The position numbers were made by a program, and so were the translations under genes. Of a DNA stretch of 64,000 bases, positions 45,520 to 55,370 are shown one piece after another; the first letter of the stretch is position 1; each line of letters starts with the position of its first letter. A model generated the notes under the pieces. It was not told the DNA's origin, searched no databases, and worked only from the letters and a program-made list of their open reading frames with translations. The stretch is from Chitinophaga caeni (lineage in GTDB: Bacteria > Bacteroidota > Bacteroidia > Chitinophagales > Chitinophagaceae): positions 1,380,001 through 1,444,000 of the forward strand of contig NZ_CP023777.1 of NCBI RefSeq assembly GCF_002557795.1, in the 5' to 3' direction.

Positions 45520-48228
45520 ATGACTAATCAAAATACAATCTTTCCATACATGAGATTAAGCGGGTTGGAACCATTGGTGGTTCGCCCGGAAACCAACTTC
45601 ATTAATATCGGTGAAAGAACCAACGTTACGGGATCCAAGAAATTTGCCCGCCTCATTAGGGAAGGACTCTACGAGGAAGCGCTTTCGGTGGCCCGTCAGC
45701 AAGTTGAAAACGGTGCGCAGATACTGGATGTAAACATGGATGACGCCCTGCTTGACGGTGAACTAGCGATGACTACTTTCCTGAACTTATTAGCGAGCGA
45801 GCCGGATATATCCAAGATCCCGGTTATGATCGATTCCAGCAAGTTCTCGATCATCGAAGCGGGATTGAAATGTATCCAAGGCAAATGCGTGGTAAATTCT
45901 ATCTCTTTGAAAGAAGGTGAACAGAAGTTTATCGAGCAAGCAGAAATTTGCTTGGCATACGGTGCGGCTGTAGTAGTGATGGCTTTCGATGAAAATGGAC
46001 AGGCAGACAGCTTGGAAAAAAGGGTGTCTTTCAGCCATAGGGCTTATAAAATTTTAACTGAAGTTGTTGGGTATGATCCGCAGGATATCATCTTCGACCC
46101 GAATATTTTCGCTATTGCAACGGGGATAGAAGAACATAATAACTATGCTGTTGAATTTATCGAAGCCACCAGGCAAATTAAACAGTTAATGCCCTTAACA
46201 AAAGTGAGCGGAGGTGTTAGTAATATCTCCTTTTCTTTCCGGGGGAATGACTTGGTGCGGGAAGCGATGCACTCCGTATTCCTGTATCATGCTATCAAGG
46301 CAGGTATGGATATGGGAATCGTGAATGCGGGCATGATCCAAATTTATGATGAAATTGAGCCCACATTGAGGGATTTATGTGAAGATGCCATCCTGAACCG
46401 TAACCCGGATGCTACTGAAAGGTTGATTGCGCATGCTGAAACAGTGAAGGCTAAAGGGAAAGTGATTGAAAAGGATGAGTCCTGGAGGCAAGGATCGGTA
46501 GAAGAACGCTTGAGCCATGCCTTGGTAAACGGCATCACTGATTACATCGAGGGTGATACTGAAGAGGCCCGCCAGAAATATCCAAAGCCATTGGATGTAA
46601 TCGAAGGCCCGTTGATGGATGGGATGAATATTGTAGGCGACCTGTTCGGGGCCGGTAAAATGTTCTTGCCGCAGGTTGTGAAGAGCGCCCGCGTGATGAA
46701 AAAATCCGTGGCCGTACTGACCCCCTTTATCGAGGCTGAAAAGTTAAAATATATCGAAGAGCATGGCGGTGAATACAAATCCGCCGGAAAAATATTATTG
46801 GCTACCGTGAAAGGTGATGTGCATGATATCGGTAAGAATATTGTAGGGGTGGTTTTGGGCTGTAATGGATACGAAATTATAGATCTAGGTGTGATGGTGC
46901 CGGCAGAAAAAATATTGCAGGTCGCCAAGGAAGAAAATGTGGATATCATCGGTTTGAGTGGTTTAATCACGCCCAGTTTAGACGAAATGGTGAATGTAGC
47001 ACGGGAGTTGAAACGGCAAAATTTCGATGTTCCCCTATTGATCGGCGGCGCTACCACTTCGAGGACGCACACGGCGGTTAAGATCGCCCCGGAGTATGGA
47101 TATGGCGTTGTCCATGTGCTGGATGCGTCCCGTAGCGTAACGGTAACAGGCAACTTATTAAACAAGGCATTAAAGAAAAATTTTCTAGAAGAGGTTACCG
47201 CCGAGTATCACAAGTTAAACGAGAACTTCCGCAACAAAAGGCCTGTTAAACAATACTTGCCTTTGGAAGACGCCCGCAAGCAGATAAGCCAAATTGATTG
47301 GGAAAAGTATAGCCCCGTTGCTCCTAAAAAGCCGGGAATCACGGTATTTGAAGATTATGATCTCGCGGAGATTGCAAAGTATATCGATTGGCAGCCATTC
47401 TTCATTGCTTGGGAGTTGCACGGGAAGTTCCCACAGATATTAAGTGATGATGTGGTAGGTGAAGCCGCGACTAAATTGTATGAAGAAGCCCGAAAAATGC
47501 TGGATCAACTGGTGAAGGAAAAATGGTTGCAAGCGAAAGCCGCGATTGGCATCTTCCCGGCTAATGCCATAGGTAATGATAGCGTGATGGTAACCGGGGT
47601 CGATGGCAATAAAGTGCCTTTACATTTCTTGCGTCAACAAGTTAAGAAAGCCCCGGGGCAACCTAACTTCTGTTTAGCTGATTTCATCGCTCCTGAAAGT
47701 ACCGGCAAGCAGGATTATATCGGCGCATTTGCTGTTACATCCGGTATCGGGATTGAAAAATGGCTAGAGCATTTCCACAAGGAACATGATGATTATAGCA
47801 GCATAATGCTGAAAGCCCTGGCAGATAGGCTGGCAGAAGCATTTGCAGAATTAATGCACGAAAGGGTAAGGAAGGAATTTTGGTCTTATGTTCCGGGAGA
47901 AGCATTAAATAATGATCAATTAATAAAAGAAGAATATACAGGTATACGCCCTGCGCCCGGTTATCCGGCATGTCCGGAACATACTGAAAAGTATAAACTT
48001 TTTGACTTGATCAGGGCCACGGAAAACACGGGCATCACCCTTACAGACTCGCTAGCCATGTATCCCGCCAGTAGCGTAAGCGGCTGGTATTTCGCCAACC
48101 CGCAAGCAAAATACTTCGGCATCGGCAAAATAGAAAAGGATCAAGTAATAAATTACGCAGAAAGAAAAGGCTGGACAGTAGAAGAAGCCGAAAAATGGCT
48201 ACGCCCCAACCTTGAATACGACATGTAA
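45520..48228 (+). CDS. metH: Methionine synthase, folate/cobalamin/activation part
   Basis: A 902-residue protein with the remaining MetH modules: pterin-binding barrel (about 1-300, [15 protein letters not shown]), cobalamin-cap helices (about 330-400), B12-binding Rossmann domain with H435 in DVHDIG (the cobalt ligand), and [14 protein letters not shown] and [12 protein letters not shown]. The C-terminal activation domain has [15 protein letters not shown]. It transfers a methyl group from methyltetrahydrofolate to homocysteine through cobalamin, using the homocysteine module encoded just upstream. Confidence 0.96.
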   Translation: MTNQNTIFPYMRLSGLEPLVVRPETNFINIGERTNVTGSKKFARLIREGLYEEALSVARQQVENGAQILDVNMDDALLDGELAMTTFLNLLASEPDISKIPVMIDSSKFSIIEAGLKCIQGKCVVNSISLKEGEQKFIEQAEICLAYGAAVVVMAFDENGQADSLEKRVSFSHRAYKILTEVVGYDPQDIIFDPNIFAIATGIEEHNNYAVEFIEATRQIKQLMPLTKVSGGVSNISFSFRGNDLVREAMHSVFLYHAIKAGMDMGIVNAGMIQIYDEIEPTLRDLCEDAILNRNPDATERLIAHAETVKAKGKVIEKDESWRQGSVEERLSHALVNGITDYIEGDTEEARQKYPKPLDVIEGPLMDGMNIVGDLFGAGKMFLPQVVKSARVMKKSVAVLTPFIEAEKLKYIEEHGGEYKSAGKILLATVKGDVHDIGKNIVGVVLGCNGYEIIDLGVMVPAEKILQVAKEENVDIIGLSGLITPSLDEMVNVARELKRQNFDVPLLIGGATTSRTHTAVKIAPEYGYGVVHVLDASRSVTVTGNLLNKALKKNFLEEVTAEYHKLNENFRNKRPVKQYLPLEDARKQISQIDWEKYSPVAPKKPGITVFEDYDLAEIAKYIDWQPFFIAWELHGKFPQILSDDVVGEAATKLYEEARKMLDQLVKEKWLQAKAAIGIFPANAIGNDSVMVTGVDGNKVPLHFLRQQVKKAPGQPNFCLADFIAPESTGKQDYIGAFAVTSGIGIEKWLEHFHKEHDDYSSIMLKALADRLAEAFAELMHERVRKEFWSYVPGEALNNDQLIKEEYTGIRPAPGYPACPEHTEKYKLFDLIRATENTGITLTDSLAMYPASSVSGWYFANPQAKYFGIGKIEKDQVINYAERKGWTVEEAEKWLRPNLEYDM

Positions 48229-48770
48229 AAAAAATTGAAAATCATTATTGTCCGACTAAATTTTAACCGGGAAGCACTTTTGATCCCTCAATAGTTCGAT
48301 TCAATGTTCATCTGCTCGTTTCTTGTACTTTTTTGTTTACCCAAAAAGCACGAAAAAAGGGCACAAATTGGCCATTACGGCCACTAATTTGATCGCTCGA
48401 TCGGGCCTTTGTACTACTGTATGGCCAAGCTACCCTTCGCTATCAACGGTGCGAAGTTCCACGGTTTACTTGGCGGGGCTACCCGGTATTGAATATAACA
48501 TCCTTCGCTTATATCCTTGACCAGGTAAGGAATTCAAGCAAATTTTAAGCAATTTTAGCCGGGCAACAATGATTAAAAATATAAACACCCAGTACGGGGC
48601 TCGCCCCGTACTCCCCCCAAAAAAATAAGCAATCTGTGCAATCCCTAAATCCCAAAAAAATCCGTGAACAAGGGCTGGCCTGCGAAATAGTCACTCATCG
48701 GCGAACTAAATTCCCTTGCCAACCCTATTTATAAATGCTTGCCAAAACAATCAACCTGTGAATCCGCGAA
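48229..48770. other. Gene-free spacer with repeat-like remnants
   Basis: About 540 bases. An open frame at 48323-48520 (65 codons) has unusual composition and looks like part of a dispersed repeat rather than a gene. A perfect AGTACGGGG / CCCCGTACT hairpin with a CTCG loop is at 48591-48612. Partly duplicated phrases (AATCTGTGCAATCC and CCTGTGAATCCGCGAATCAA) occur near 48636 and 48756. Confidence 0.4.
48591..48612. repeat. Perfect 9-bp inverted repeat
   Basis: AGTACGGGG and CCCCGTACT around a CTCG loop. It lacks a T run and may be part of a dispersed repeat element. Confidence 0.65.
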
Positions 48771-49304
48771 TCAACCTGGTAACGGGATCATCTTAACCAT
48801 CTCCCCCTTATAATAAAATCCAATATTTTGAATGCTGGGCGACTTATCAAAAGTTCCTAAAATTACCGGGGAAGATTTATAGCCCTGGCGCCCTCCCCGC
48901 GTGATGCTAAAATAAATATCAGCATTATTACCAGATACCCTGGCGCTGTCAATGACGAAGCTTGTTTTCACTTCCGTAGCTGGAACCGCGATTGCAAATA
49001 CATATTCTTTCTCGAAGTTGGGGACAGTGATCTTGTTTGTCATCGTTTTAGCGACGCCGAACATGTTTTCGAATTTAGCGTTATCCGTCACAACATAACA
49101 AGAAATGCTATCCTCAAAATGGATCTTATTTGATAAGAAATATTGATCTAACAATGTTACATGAAGGTCTTTTTCATCGCTGGGAATAGAACTGATAGGC
49201 GCCGCGGCGCTACTATCATTAGCTTCTTGTTGGTTAGATGTGCCGGGAGCATTACATGCCCAAAGCAATATTGATATACAGGAAATAGCGCTGAAGCGTT
49301 TCAT
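48771..49304 (-). CDS. Hypothetical lipoprotein (177 aa)
   Basis: Signal peptide with a lipobox at SILLWAC. A Ser/Ala/Asn-rich linker follows, then a beta-rich domain with DQYFLSNKIHFEDSISCYVV, VPNFEKEYVFAIAVP and a Gly-rich ITRGGRQGYKSSP turn. No named family recognised. It is read leftward, 51 bases downstream of the CoA-transferase gene and possibly co-transcribed with it. Confidence 0.65.
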   Translation of the reverse strand: MKRFSAISCISILLWACNAPGTSNQQEANDSSAAAPISSIPSDEKDLHVTLLDQYFLSNKIHFEDSISCYVVTDNAKFENMFGVAKTMTNKITVPNFEKEYVFAIAVPATEVKTSFVIDSARVSGNNADIYFSITRGGRQGYKSSPVILGTFDKSPSIQNIGFYYKGEMVKMIPLPG

Positions 49305-49355
49305 GATATTCTATAGGATATGTCTTAGCTTATAACAACTTTCGCGGTTAGATTG

Positions 49356-50621
49356 TTAAACATGCGCTTTAAAAATATTGTAAGCATCTTCGAAAAGTTG
49401 TTCCCTGTGTTCGGGGTGGGCTATATCAATCAAAGCCCTGGCCCTTTGTTTTAGGTTTTTCCCATGCAGATGCGCGATACCATACTCCGTTATAACATAG
49501 TGTACGTGCGCCCTGGAGGTTACCACGCTAGCGCCTGGTTTCAAGCTGCTTACAATCCTGCTGATACCCTTATTTGTAATCGAAGGTATCGCGATAATGG
49601 GTTTTCCATGGGATGATAATGCGGCGCCCCTCATAAAGTCAACTTGCCCGCCAACCCCGCTATATTGCATCGTTCCAATAGAATCGGCGCATACTTGCCC
49701 GCAAAGATCTACTTCTATGGCGCTATTAATTGCCGTTACTTTAGGATTTTTCCTAATAGTGGCGGGATTGTTAACATATTCTACATCCAGCATACGGATG
49801 ACCGGGTTATTGTTCATGAATTTGTATAAACGTTCGGAACCGATAGCGAAGCTGGAAACCACGATGCCGGGATGTATAACCTTGTGTTTCCCGGTAATGA
49901 CCCCGCTTTCAACGAGATCGATAATACCATCGGAGAACATTTCAGTATGAATACCGAGATCTTTATGATGTGTAAGGGATTTCAATACGGCGTTTGGAAT
50001 GCCGCCGATTCCCATCTGCAGCGTGGCGCCATCATCGATTAAAGAGGCTACATGTTGGCCAATTTGCATCTCGCGATCCGTAGGATCTAATATTTTCTGT
50101 TGGTACAAAGGATAATCGACCTCCACGGTAGCCGTTAACTTTGATAGGTGGATGATGCCGTCGCCTATTACCCTTGGCATATTTGGATTTACTTCTGCAA
50201 TAATAATTCTCGCCATGTCTATGGCAGCTTTCGAAACATCGCAGGAAACGCCCAGGGAGCAATAACCATGTTCATCGGGTATAGAAACGCTGATTAAAGC
50301 TACATCTATCGGGTAATTTCCTCCCCGGAACAATTTGGGTATCTCGCTTAAAAACATCGGTATATAATTGGCGCGGCCATCATTCACGGCTTTCCTGATA
50401 TTGCTGCCGACAAAGAATGCATTTACTTCAAAAGCATGTACATTTCCTGGCTCTACATAGGGAGCCTCCCACTCTGTATGGATGCTGCTGATGCGCACAT
50501 TGCTAAGTTCACCACTACGTTGTGCCAGGGCTTTAACGAGCTCTTTCGGGGTAGCCGCCGCCGAGTGAATAAAGACTGAATGTCCCGGCTGTACTAATTG
50601 GATGGCTTCTTGTGCTGTCAT
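49356..50621 (-). CDS. Acetyl-CoA hydrolase/CoA-transferase family enzyme
   Basis: A 421-residue enzyme. The class I CoA-transferase-like fold has the GIGGIPNAV loop at residues 204-212 and a catalytic-type Glu at about 227 in HTEMFSDG. The later VDFMRGAALSSHGKPIIAIPS and TSRAHVHYVITEYGIAHLHGKN motifs fit the acetyl-CoA hydrolase/4-hydroxybutyrate CoA-transferase family. It moves CoA between acetyl-CoA and a short carboxylic acid; the exact substrate is unclear. A LysR regulator lies 87 bases upstream on the same strand. Confidence 0.9.
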   Translation of the reverse strand: MTAQEAIQLVQPGHSVFIHSAAATPKELVKALAQRSGELSNVRISSIHTEWEAPYVEPGNVHAFEVNAFFVGSNIRKAVNDGRANYIPMFLSEIPKLFRGGNYPIDVALISVSIPDEHGYCSLGVSCDVSKAAIDMARIIIAEVNPNMPRVIGDGIIHLSKLTATVEVDYPLYQQKILDPTDREMQIGQHVASLIDDGATLQMGIGGIPNAVLKSLTHHKDLGIHTEMFSDGIIDLVESGVITGKHKVIHPGIVVSSFAIGSERLYKFMNNNPVIRMLDVEYVNNPATIRKNPKVTAINSAIEVDLCGQVCADSIGTMQYSGVGGQVDFMRGAALSSHGKPIIAIPSITNKGISRIVSSLKPGASVVTSRAHVHYVITEYGIAHLHGKNLKQRARALIDIAHPEHREQLFEDAYNIFKAHV

Positions 50622-50708
50622 AAAGATTCATGTTAAATAATATTCGCAAAGCTATCGTCCTGCAAGATCTTATAACATGAGCTGCATCATTTTGTTCTGC
50701 CTAGAATA

Positions 50709-51608
50709 CTAACTTTCATCAGCCGCGAGAGATTGTTTCATGAACTTGATAAAAGTCTGCGCTAATTTATCCTGATGACCTTGCAACTGGATAAAATAGA
50801 ATTTACGTTCTATCTTGAAATTGGGCAATTCAATCTGTTTTAGTAAACCGAAGTCCAATTCTGTTTGAAGTGTTTGTTTCGATAAGAAAGCTGCAACGGG
50901 GGCCTGGTATAAGTATGATTTGATGCTTTCCGTACTCCCGAGCTGAATGGGCACCTTCAGTTCGGAACGCTTGATCTTGTATTGCATCAAGGCCTCCGTA
51001 ATAACCTGCAATGTTCCGGAACCTTGTTCCCTTAAAAGTAGAGGAATACCTGTTAATTTTTTTACCGTGCATTTCCCTAAACCTGTTGCAAATTTAGGGT
51101 TTGCTACAAGGATGATTTCATCTTGCATAAAAGGGCTGTACTTGATCGAAGGGTTTTTTAAGTTCCCTTCCACCACGCCCAGCTGGATATCTTTATTAAT
51201 CAAAGCATTTTCAACCTGGGAAGTATTGCCGTTTAGTAAAGTGAGCTGCACATTAGGATGACCGGTATAAAATTTGGCCATGTACCTCGGCAATACGTAA
51301 TGTGCAATAGTTGAACTGGCTCCCAGGTTCAGCTCCCCGGCATGTTCTTCCTTTAATTGTTGTATATCAAAAGTGAGAGACCGGTACTGCTCGAATATTT
51401 CTATCGCGTGGTGGTATAATATTTTTCCCGCTACGGTTAGCTGTATTTTATTGCCGATCCTTTCGAATAAAGCAATTCCAACTTGGCGCTCCAGCTCATG
51501 TATATGCTTTGTTACGGCAGGTTGCGATATAAATAGCGCCTGGGCTGCTTTCGTGAAACTAAGTTCCTTCGCGACCGTATAAAATACTTTTAACCTGAAA
51601 TCCAACAT
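50709..51608 (-). CDS. LysR-type transcriptional regulator
   Basis: A 299-residue protein. An N-terminal winged helix (MLDFRLKVFYTVAKELSFTKAAQALFISQPAVTKHIHELE, residues about 1-58) is followed by a periplasmic-binding-like effector domain, about 90-290, with the ELNLGASSTIAHYVLPRYM pattern of CysB/CbbR-type members. The effector is unknown. It precedes the CoA-transferase gene on the same strand. A candidate small RNA is transcribed divergently 200 bases away, the arrangement in which LysR proteins usually act. Confidence 0.92.
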   Translation of the reverse strand: MLDFRLKVFYTVAKELSFTKAAQALFISQPAVTKHIHELERQVGIALFERIGNKIQLTVAGKILYHHAIEIFEQYRSLTFDIQQLKEEHAGELNLGASSTIAHYVLPRYMAKFYTGHPNVQLTLLNGNTSQVENALINKDIQLGVVEGNLKNPSIKYSPFMQDEIILVANPKFATGLGKCTVKKLTGIPLLLREQGSGTLQVITEALMQYKIKRSELKVPIQLGSTESIKSYLYQAPVAAFLSKQTLQTELDFGLLKQIELPNFKIERKFYFIQLQGHQDKLAQTFIKFMKQSLAADES

Positions 51609-51734
51609 ACGGCAAAAATAAGCTTCAGTTTATATGGGAATATCGTTAGGAGTCTTGATAAATTTGAAATTCGACTGCATATTCTTATTCACCTGGCAAT
51701 TCCGGGGCATCTTCATGTTACCGCGCGCTGTCAA

Positions 51735-51769
51735 AGAGGGAAATTACGTGTAAAATTACGTAGAACTAC
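51735..51769. promoter_or_regulatory. Repeated operator-like sites
   Basis: AAATTACGT occurs twice and ACTACG once in succession just upstream of the TTGAC of the small RNA promoter. TTACGTGTAA is nearly palindromic, and a T-N11-A LysR-type spacing fits here. Confidence 0.4.
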
Positions 51770-51771
51770 GC

Positions 51772-51803
51772 TTGACATTAGGCAATATTGCTTATTACCT
51801 TTG
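51772..51803 (+). promoter_or_regulatory. Promoter of the small RNA candidate
   Basis: TTG at 51772-51774 and TACCTTTG at 51796-51803, 21 bases apart: an exact match to the Bacteroidota pattern. Confidence 0.75.
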
Positions 51804-51807
51804 TGAA

Positions 51808-51908
51808 ACAAAATGCTTAACAGCAGTTAACCCCAAATCCCTCCGGGGATGCCCCAAACACTATTTTCTGAATATACTTAGCTGCCGGCAACTTGCCGGC
51901 AGCTTTTT
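51808..51908 (+). ncRNA. Candidate small RNA, about 100 nt
   Basis: Bounded by a good promoter (51772-51803) and a strong terminator (51881-51908), with no protein gene between. An internal ATCCC/GGGAT hairpin is near 51836-51849. The only ORF is a 5-codon frame starting at 51812. It runs rightward into the 3' side of ispG, which is on the other strand, and may overlap its terminator region. Not recognised as 6S, tmRNA or RNase P. Ends are estimates. Confidence 0.5.
51881..51908 (+). terminator. Terminator of the small RNA candidate
   Basis: Perfect 10-bp stem GCTGCCGGCA / TGCCGGCAGC with an ACT loop, followed by TTTTTATT. The minus side lacks a T run, so it is oriented rightward. Confidence 0.85.
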
Positions 51909-51914
51909 ATTGTA

Positions 51915-53858
51915 TTAATTACGTGTGTCTACCCACATGCCGTTTTCCTTGATTAGATTAATCAGTTCATTTACGGCAACATCACTATTTAAACCTCTCT
52001 TCACAACTTCTTTTCCTTTATATAAAGTGATTTTTCCTACACCGCTTCCCACGTAGCCGAAATCGGCATCGGCCATTTCACCAGGGCCATTCACGATACA
52101 TCCCATGATCGCAATCTTTACCCCTTTTAAATGGTTGGTGACTGCCCTGATTTTTGCTGTAGTTTCCTGTAAATCGAATAATGTTCTACCGCAAGACGGG
52201 CAGGAAATATATTCAGTCTTGGATATTCTTGTCCTGGTAGCCTGCAATATCCCGAATGCAATATTGTTCACGACCTGGTCATCTATTGGCAAAACATCCT
52301 TGGTAAACCAAATACCGTCACCGAACCCATCCAGCAATAAAGCGCCGGTTTCTATCGCGAAATGTATCAACATTTTGGAATGATCATCCGCATCGAAATG
52401 TACGCGGTTGATGACGGGAATGGTCAATTCCGCTTCCATCATAGATGCCATAAAACGGCGGCTTTGCTGCATATTCCCACATTCTAATACCAATACGGCT
52501 TTACCGTGTTCGGCCTTTAGCTGCTGGAATAATGGGACTTGATGTTCTGTATCGAAAGTGGCCAAGTTTACTTGCACGAAGTATTTCGGCGCTGTAACCT
52601 TGCCGCTAAGATAAGTTTCTACCGGGATTAATGGTTTACTGCGCGGATCGGCTTGTTCAAGCCATGCGTCGTAATTGCAGATCACTTGCAGGGTGCCCGG
52701 TAATGAAAACCCGGGCAAGCGATCGCCCGTATAAATATAATCGGCCGCAATATCGGCAATATTCCATTTGTCTGTGGCTACATCGTAATGATAGCCTACC
52801 GCATTGAGATCATTGGGTAACAGCAACTCTATATGGTGAACATCCGCCACCACGACGGGCACTTGCTTTTGGCCAATATTATCTACCACTTCCGTCTCCC
52901 TTTTTTTATACTCGAAGGGTGAATAAGGGAGCACAATTTTTTCATCGAGCGGTTCATCCGTAGCAGGTATTATACTCTGCGGATAACGCGAAATGATATC
53001 CCTGCAAACGGGTAATTCAAATTCAGGATCTTCTGTTAACGACACCCGGATCGTATCGCCCACGCCATCTTCTAACAAGGTTCCGATACCGATAGCAGAT
53101 TTTATCCTGCCGTCTTCACCGTCGCCGGCTTCGGTAACGCCCAGGTGTAACGGGTAACAATGGCCGAGTTCGGTTTGCATGGTTTGAACCAACAACCGGT
53201 ATGCCTGCACCATCACTTGGGGGTTACTGCTTTTCATACTCAGGACGATATTGCGGAATTGTAAATCTTCCGCGATCCTAAGAAACTCCATCGCGCTTTC
53301 TACCATCCCCATCGGGGTATCGCCGTAGCGGCTCATGATGCGATCGCTTAGGGAACCGTGGTTGGTGCCTATGCGCATGGCGGTACCGTATTCTTTGCAG
53401 ATTTTTACCAGCGGCGTAAAACGGTCACGAATCCGTTCGATCTCTTCCAGGTAAGCGGCATCCGTGTATTCCAGGAATTCGAATTTCTTTTTATCGATAT
53501 AATTGCCGGGATTGATACGAACTTTTTCCACGATACGGGCTGCAATTTCAGCGGCATTAGGTGTGAAGTGGATATCTGCCACCAGGGGGGTGTGATAGCC
53601 CTGTTGGCGCAAGGAATTTTTTATATGGAGTAAATTTTCCGCTTCTTTTTTGCTGGGAGCCGTTACGCGAACCAATTCAGCGCCGGCCTCGATGCACCTA
53701 ATAGCTTGTTTTACAGTCGCTTCCGTATCCATAGTGTCCGTGGTGGTCATCGTTTGAATGCGGATCGGTTGATAATTCCCTAACAGTAAATCGCCGACTT
53801 TAACTTCTAAAGTGGGCAATCTTTTATATGATGTAAGTGAATTGCAATATAATTGCAT
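51915..53858 (-). CDS. ispG: HMBPP synthase (IspG/GcpE), large form
   Basis: A 647-residue enzyme. The N-terminal TIM barrel has QTMTTTDTMDTEATVKQ and VADIHFTPNAA. The C-terminal domain carries the 4Fe-4S ligands (CPSCGRTLFDLQE and CIVNGPGEMADADFGYVG). The E. coli enzyme has about 370 residues; the extra 250-270 residues between the two parts are the insert seen in plant, Chlamydia and Bacteroidota forms. It makes HMBPP in the non-mevalonate isoprenoid pathway. Minus-strand TAnnTTTG boxes lie at 53882-53889 and 53891-53898. Confidence 0.95.
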   Translation of the reverse strand: MQLYCNSLTSYKRLPTLEVKVGDLLLGNYQPIRIQTMTTTDTMDTEATVKQAIRCIEAGAELVRVTAPSKKEAENLLHIKNSLRQQGYHTPLVADIHFTPNAAEIAARIVEKVRINPGNYIDKKKFEFLEYTDAAYLEEIERIRDRFTPLVKICKEYGTAMRIGTNHGSLSDRIMSRYGDTPMGMVESAMEFLRIAEDLQFRNIVLSMKSSNPQVMVQAYRLLVQTMQTELGHCYPLHLGVTEAGDGEDGRIKSAIGIGTLLEDGVGDTIRVSLTEDPEFELPVCRDIISRYPQSIIPATDEPLDEKIVLPYSPFEYKKRETEVVDNIGQKQVPVVVADVHHIELLLPNDLNAVGYHYDVATDKWNIADIAADYIYTGDRLPGFSLPGTLQVICNYDAWLEQADPRSKPLIPVETYLSGKVTAPKYFVQVNLATFDTEHQVPLFQQLKAEHGKAVLVLECGNMQQSRRFMASMMEAELTIPVINRVHFDADDHSKMLIHFAIETGALLLDGFGDGIWFTKDVLPIDDQVVNNIAFGILQATRTRISKTEYISCPSCGRTLFDLQETTAKIRAVTNHLKGVKIAIMGCIVNGPGEMADADFGYVGSGVGKITLYKGKEVVKRGLNSDVAVNELINLIKENGMWVDTRN

Positions 53859-54027
53859 TGAAAATATTATTTATGTATAGGCAAAGTTAACAAAGATAAT
53901 CGCAATAGTTTGGCCATATAAAGTTAATATTCTGACCGCTTATCCCCCATAAATTAAACATTATATTATTCCTACGAACCATATTCAATGGAAATTGTAG
54001 TTTTATTTTGCTAGTGAAGGGAATTTA

Positions 54028-54906
54028 ATGCCCCAGGGAAAACATTTATATAACCAAGATATACCATATCAACAACTTCCGGTAACAGGGGAGTTCTCGA
54101 TATTTTCTTTAGGTAGTTTTAGCAACGATTTGGCCCGCTTTCCACATCGCCATGATAGTTTCCAAATATTATGGTTCGAGAAAGGTAAAGGAAAGCACGT
54201 GGTAGATTTTGTTAATTATGAACTGGAGGATAATGTCGTGTACTTACTGCGGCCCGGGCAAGTTCACCAGTTGTTGGATGATGGCAAAGATGGCCACGCG
54301 ATCGTGTTCACCGAAGATTTTTATTTTTCTAATAATAATGATAGGGGCTCCATATTCGATTTCACCAGTTTATATGATGATTCACAAGTGTATGCGCCTA
54401 TTAATATTTCTGAAGCTACCGTGGCCAAGCTGGAGGCATTAACGATCTTAATGTACGGTGAAGTTGGGAAGGAGGGTAGCTGTGGCAAAAATATACTGAA
54501 ACATTATCTGAATGCATTGATGCTTATACTGGAACGGGAGCGGGAGCTACATTTAAATCTGCCCGAACGACCGGCGAGGCATTTCGATGCGCGGGTGCTA
54601 CAGCTGCGGAAATTAATTGAAAGCAATTTTCGCCAGGAACACCAGGTCAAGTTTTATGCAGAGCAGTTCGCGTTAACCTCGAAGCGTTTGAATGAAATAG
54701 TGAAGGAAGCCACGGGAAAGACACTTTCGGAGTTGGTACACGATAGGTTGGTTTTGGAAGCAAAACGTCAATTAGCTTATAGTCATAGAAGTATAAAAGA
54801 AATATGTTACGAGCTCGGTTTTGAAGACCCGGCTTACTTCAGTCGGTTTTTCAGGAACCATTCCGGGTTTTCCCCGCAGGATTTCCGGGACGAAATGTTC
54901 AAATAA
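54028..54906 (+). CDS. AraC-family transcriptional regulator
   Basis: A 292-residue protein. A cupin-like ligand-binding part (about 20-150; HRHDSFQILWFEKGKGKHVVDF and LLRPGQVHQL) is followed by two C-terminal helix-turn-helix units (about 195-290; VKFYAEQFALTSKRLNEIVKE and SIKEICYELGFEDPAYFSRFFRN with the typical FSPQDFR end). It probably responds to a small molecule. Its target is not visible: no rightward gene follows closely. Confidence 0.93.
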   Translation: MPQGKHLYNQDIPYQQLPVTGEFSIFSLGSFSNDLARFPHRHDSFQILWFEKGKGKHVVDFVNYELEDNVVYLLRPGQVHQLLDDGKDGHAIVFTEDFYFSNNNDRGSIFDFTSLYDDSQVYAPINISEATVAKLEALTILMYGEVGKEGSCGKNILKHYLNALMLILERERELHLNLPERPARHFDARVLQLRKLIESNFRQEHQVKFYAEQFALTSKRLNEIVKEATGKTLSELVHDRLVLEAKRQLAYSHRSIKEICYELGFEDPAYFSRFFRNHSGFSPQDFRDEMFK

Positions 54907-55062
54907 TCCAAGTCCATTGCTGAATAATCCAATTTATCAGCCCATGGGCAGGCTTAATTTTGCACCATCTTTAAACGGAACCATGCATTAATGAAGGTAA
55001 TGTTATAAGGTTGGCATTACCGGTAAGGATTAAGTACAATAAATCCGTTGGAAAGCAAGATT

Positions 55063-55118
55063 CACCATTGGACCCAATTGCCCTGGATTGTAATTAAAAG
55101 GGCAATTTGGGAATGGTG
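55063..55118. repeat. Large imperfect inverted repeat
   Basis: CACCATT pairs with AATGGTG, and CCCA-ATTGCCCT with AGGGCAAT-TTGGG, giving about 18 pairs around a 14-base loop. It may be a structured RNA or a decayed MITE. Confidence 0.6.
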
Positions 55119-55215
55119 GAGGTACTATGAAATAGCATTTTTAACTTAACTAATTGAAAATCAATATATAAATTATTTTGTTGTAGTTTTAATTAATCAA
55201 TCCTTTTTGAAAGAA

Positions 55216-55250
55216 AACCTGGTTATTTAGCCGGGTTTTTATTTTTTATA
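55216..55250. terminator. Terminator hairpin
   Basis: AACCTGGTT / AGCCGGGTT, a 9-bp stem with G-U pairs and a TATT-type loop, then a long T run. The A-rich left side suggests activity in both directions. Confidence 0.75.
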
Positions 55251-55324
55251 GCTGCCTAGCGTTTTTTCATACATGAAATATTGATATTCAAATATTTAGA
55301 ATTGACAAGTTTTTCAATATGCAA

Positions 55325-55350
55325 AAAAGCCGGCGCTATGGCCGGCTTTT
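55325..55350 (-). terminator. Terminator after the YitT-family gene
   Basis: 10-bp stem AAAAGCCGGC / GCCGGCTTTT with a GCTATG loop; the left flank AAAAAA gives a T run on the minus strand. Confidence 0.85.
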
Positions 55351-55370
55351 AGCGGAACGCATGTCCCTTT

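Larger units (their letters stand above)
54907..55370. other. Spacer with a large hairpin and two terminators
   Basis: About 460 bases. A large imperfect hairpin at 55063-55118 (CACCATT, CCCAATTGCCCT and partners) lies before a rightward terminator at 55216-55250 and a leftward one at 55325-55350. No protein gene seen. Confidence 0.5.

Noticed and set aside
48323..48520. 65-codon open frame
   Set aside because: Odd composition, no start context, and overlaps repeat-like sequence; not treated as a gene.
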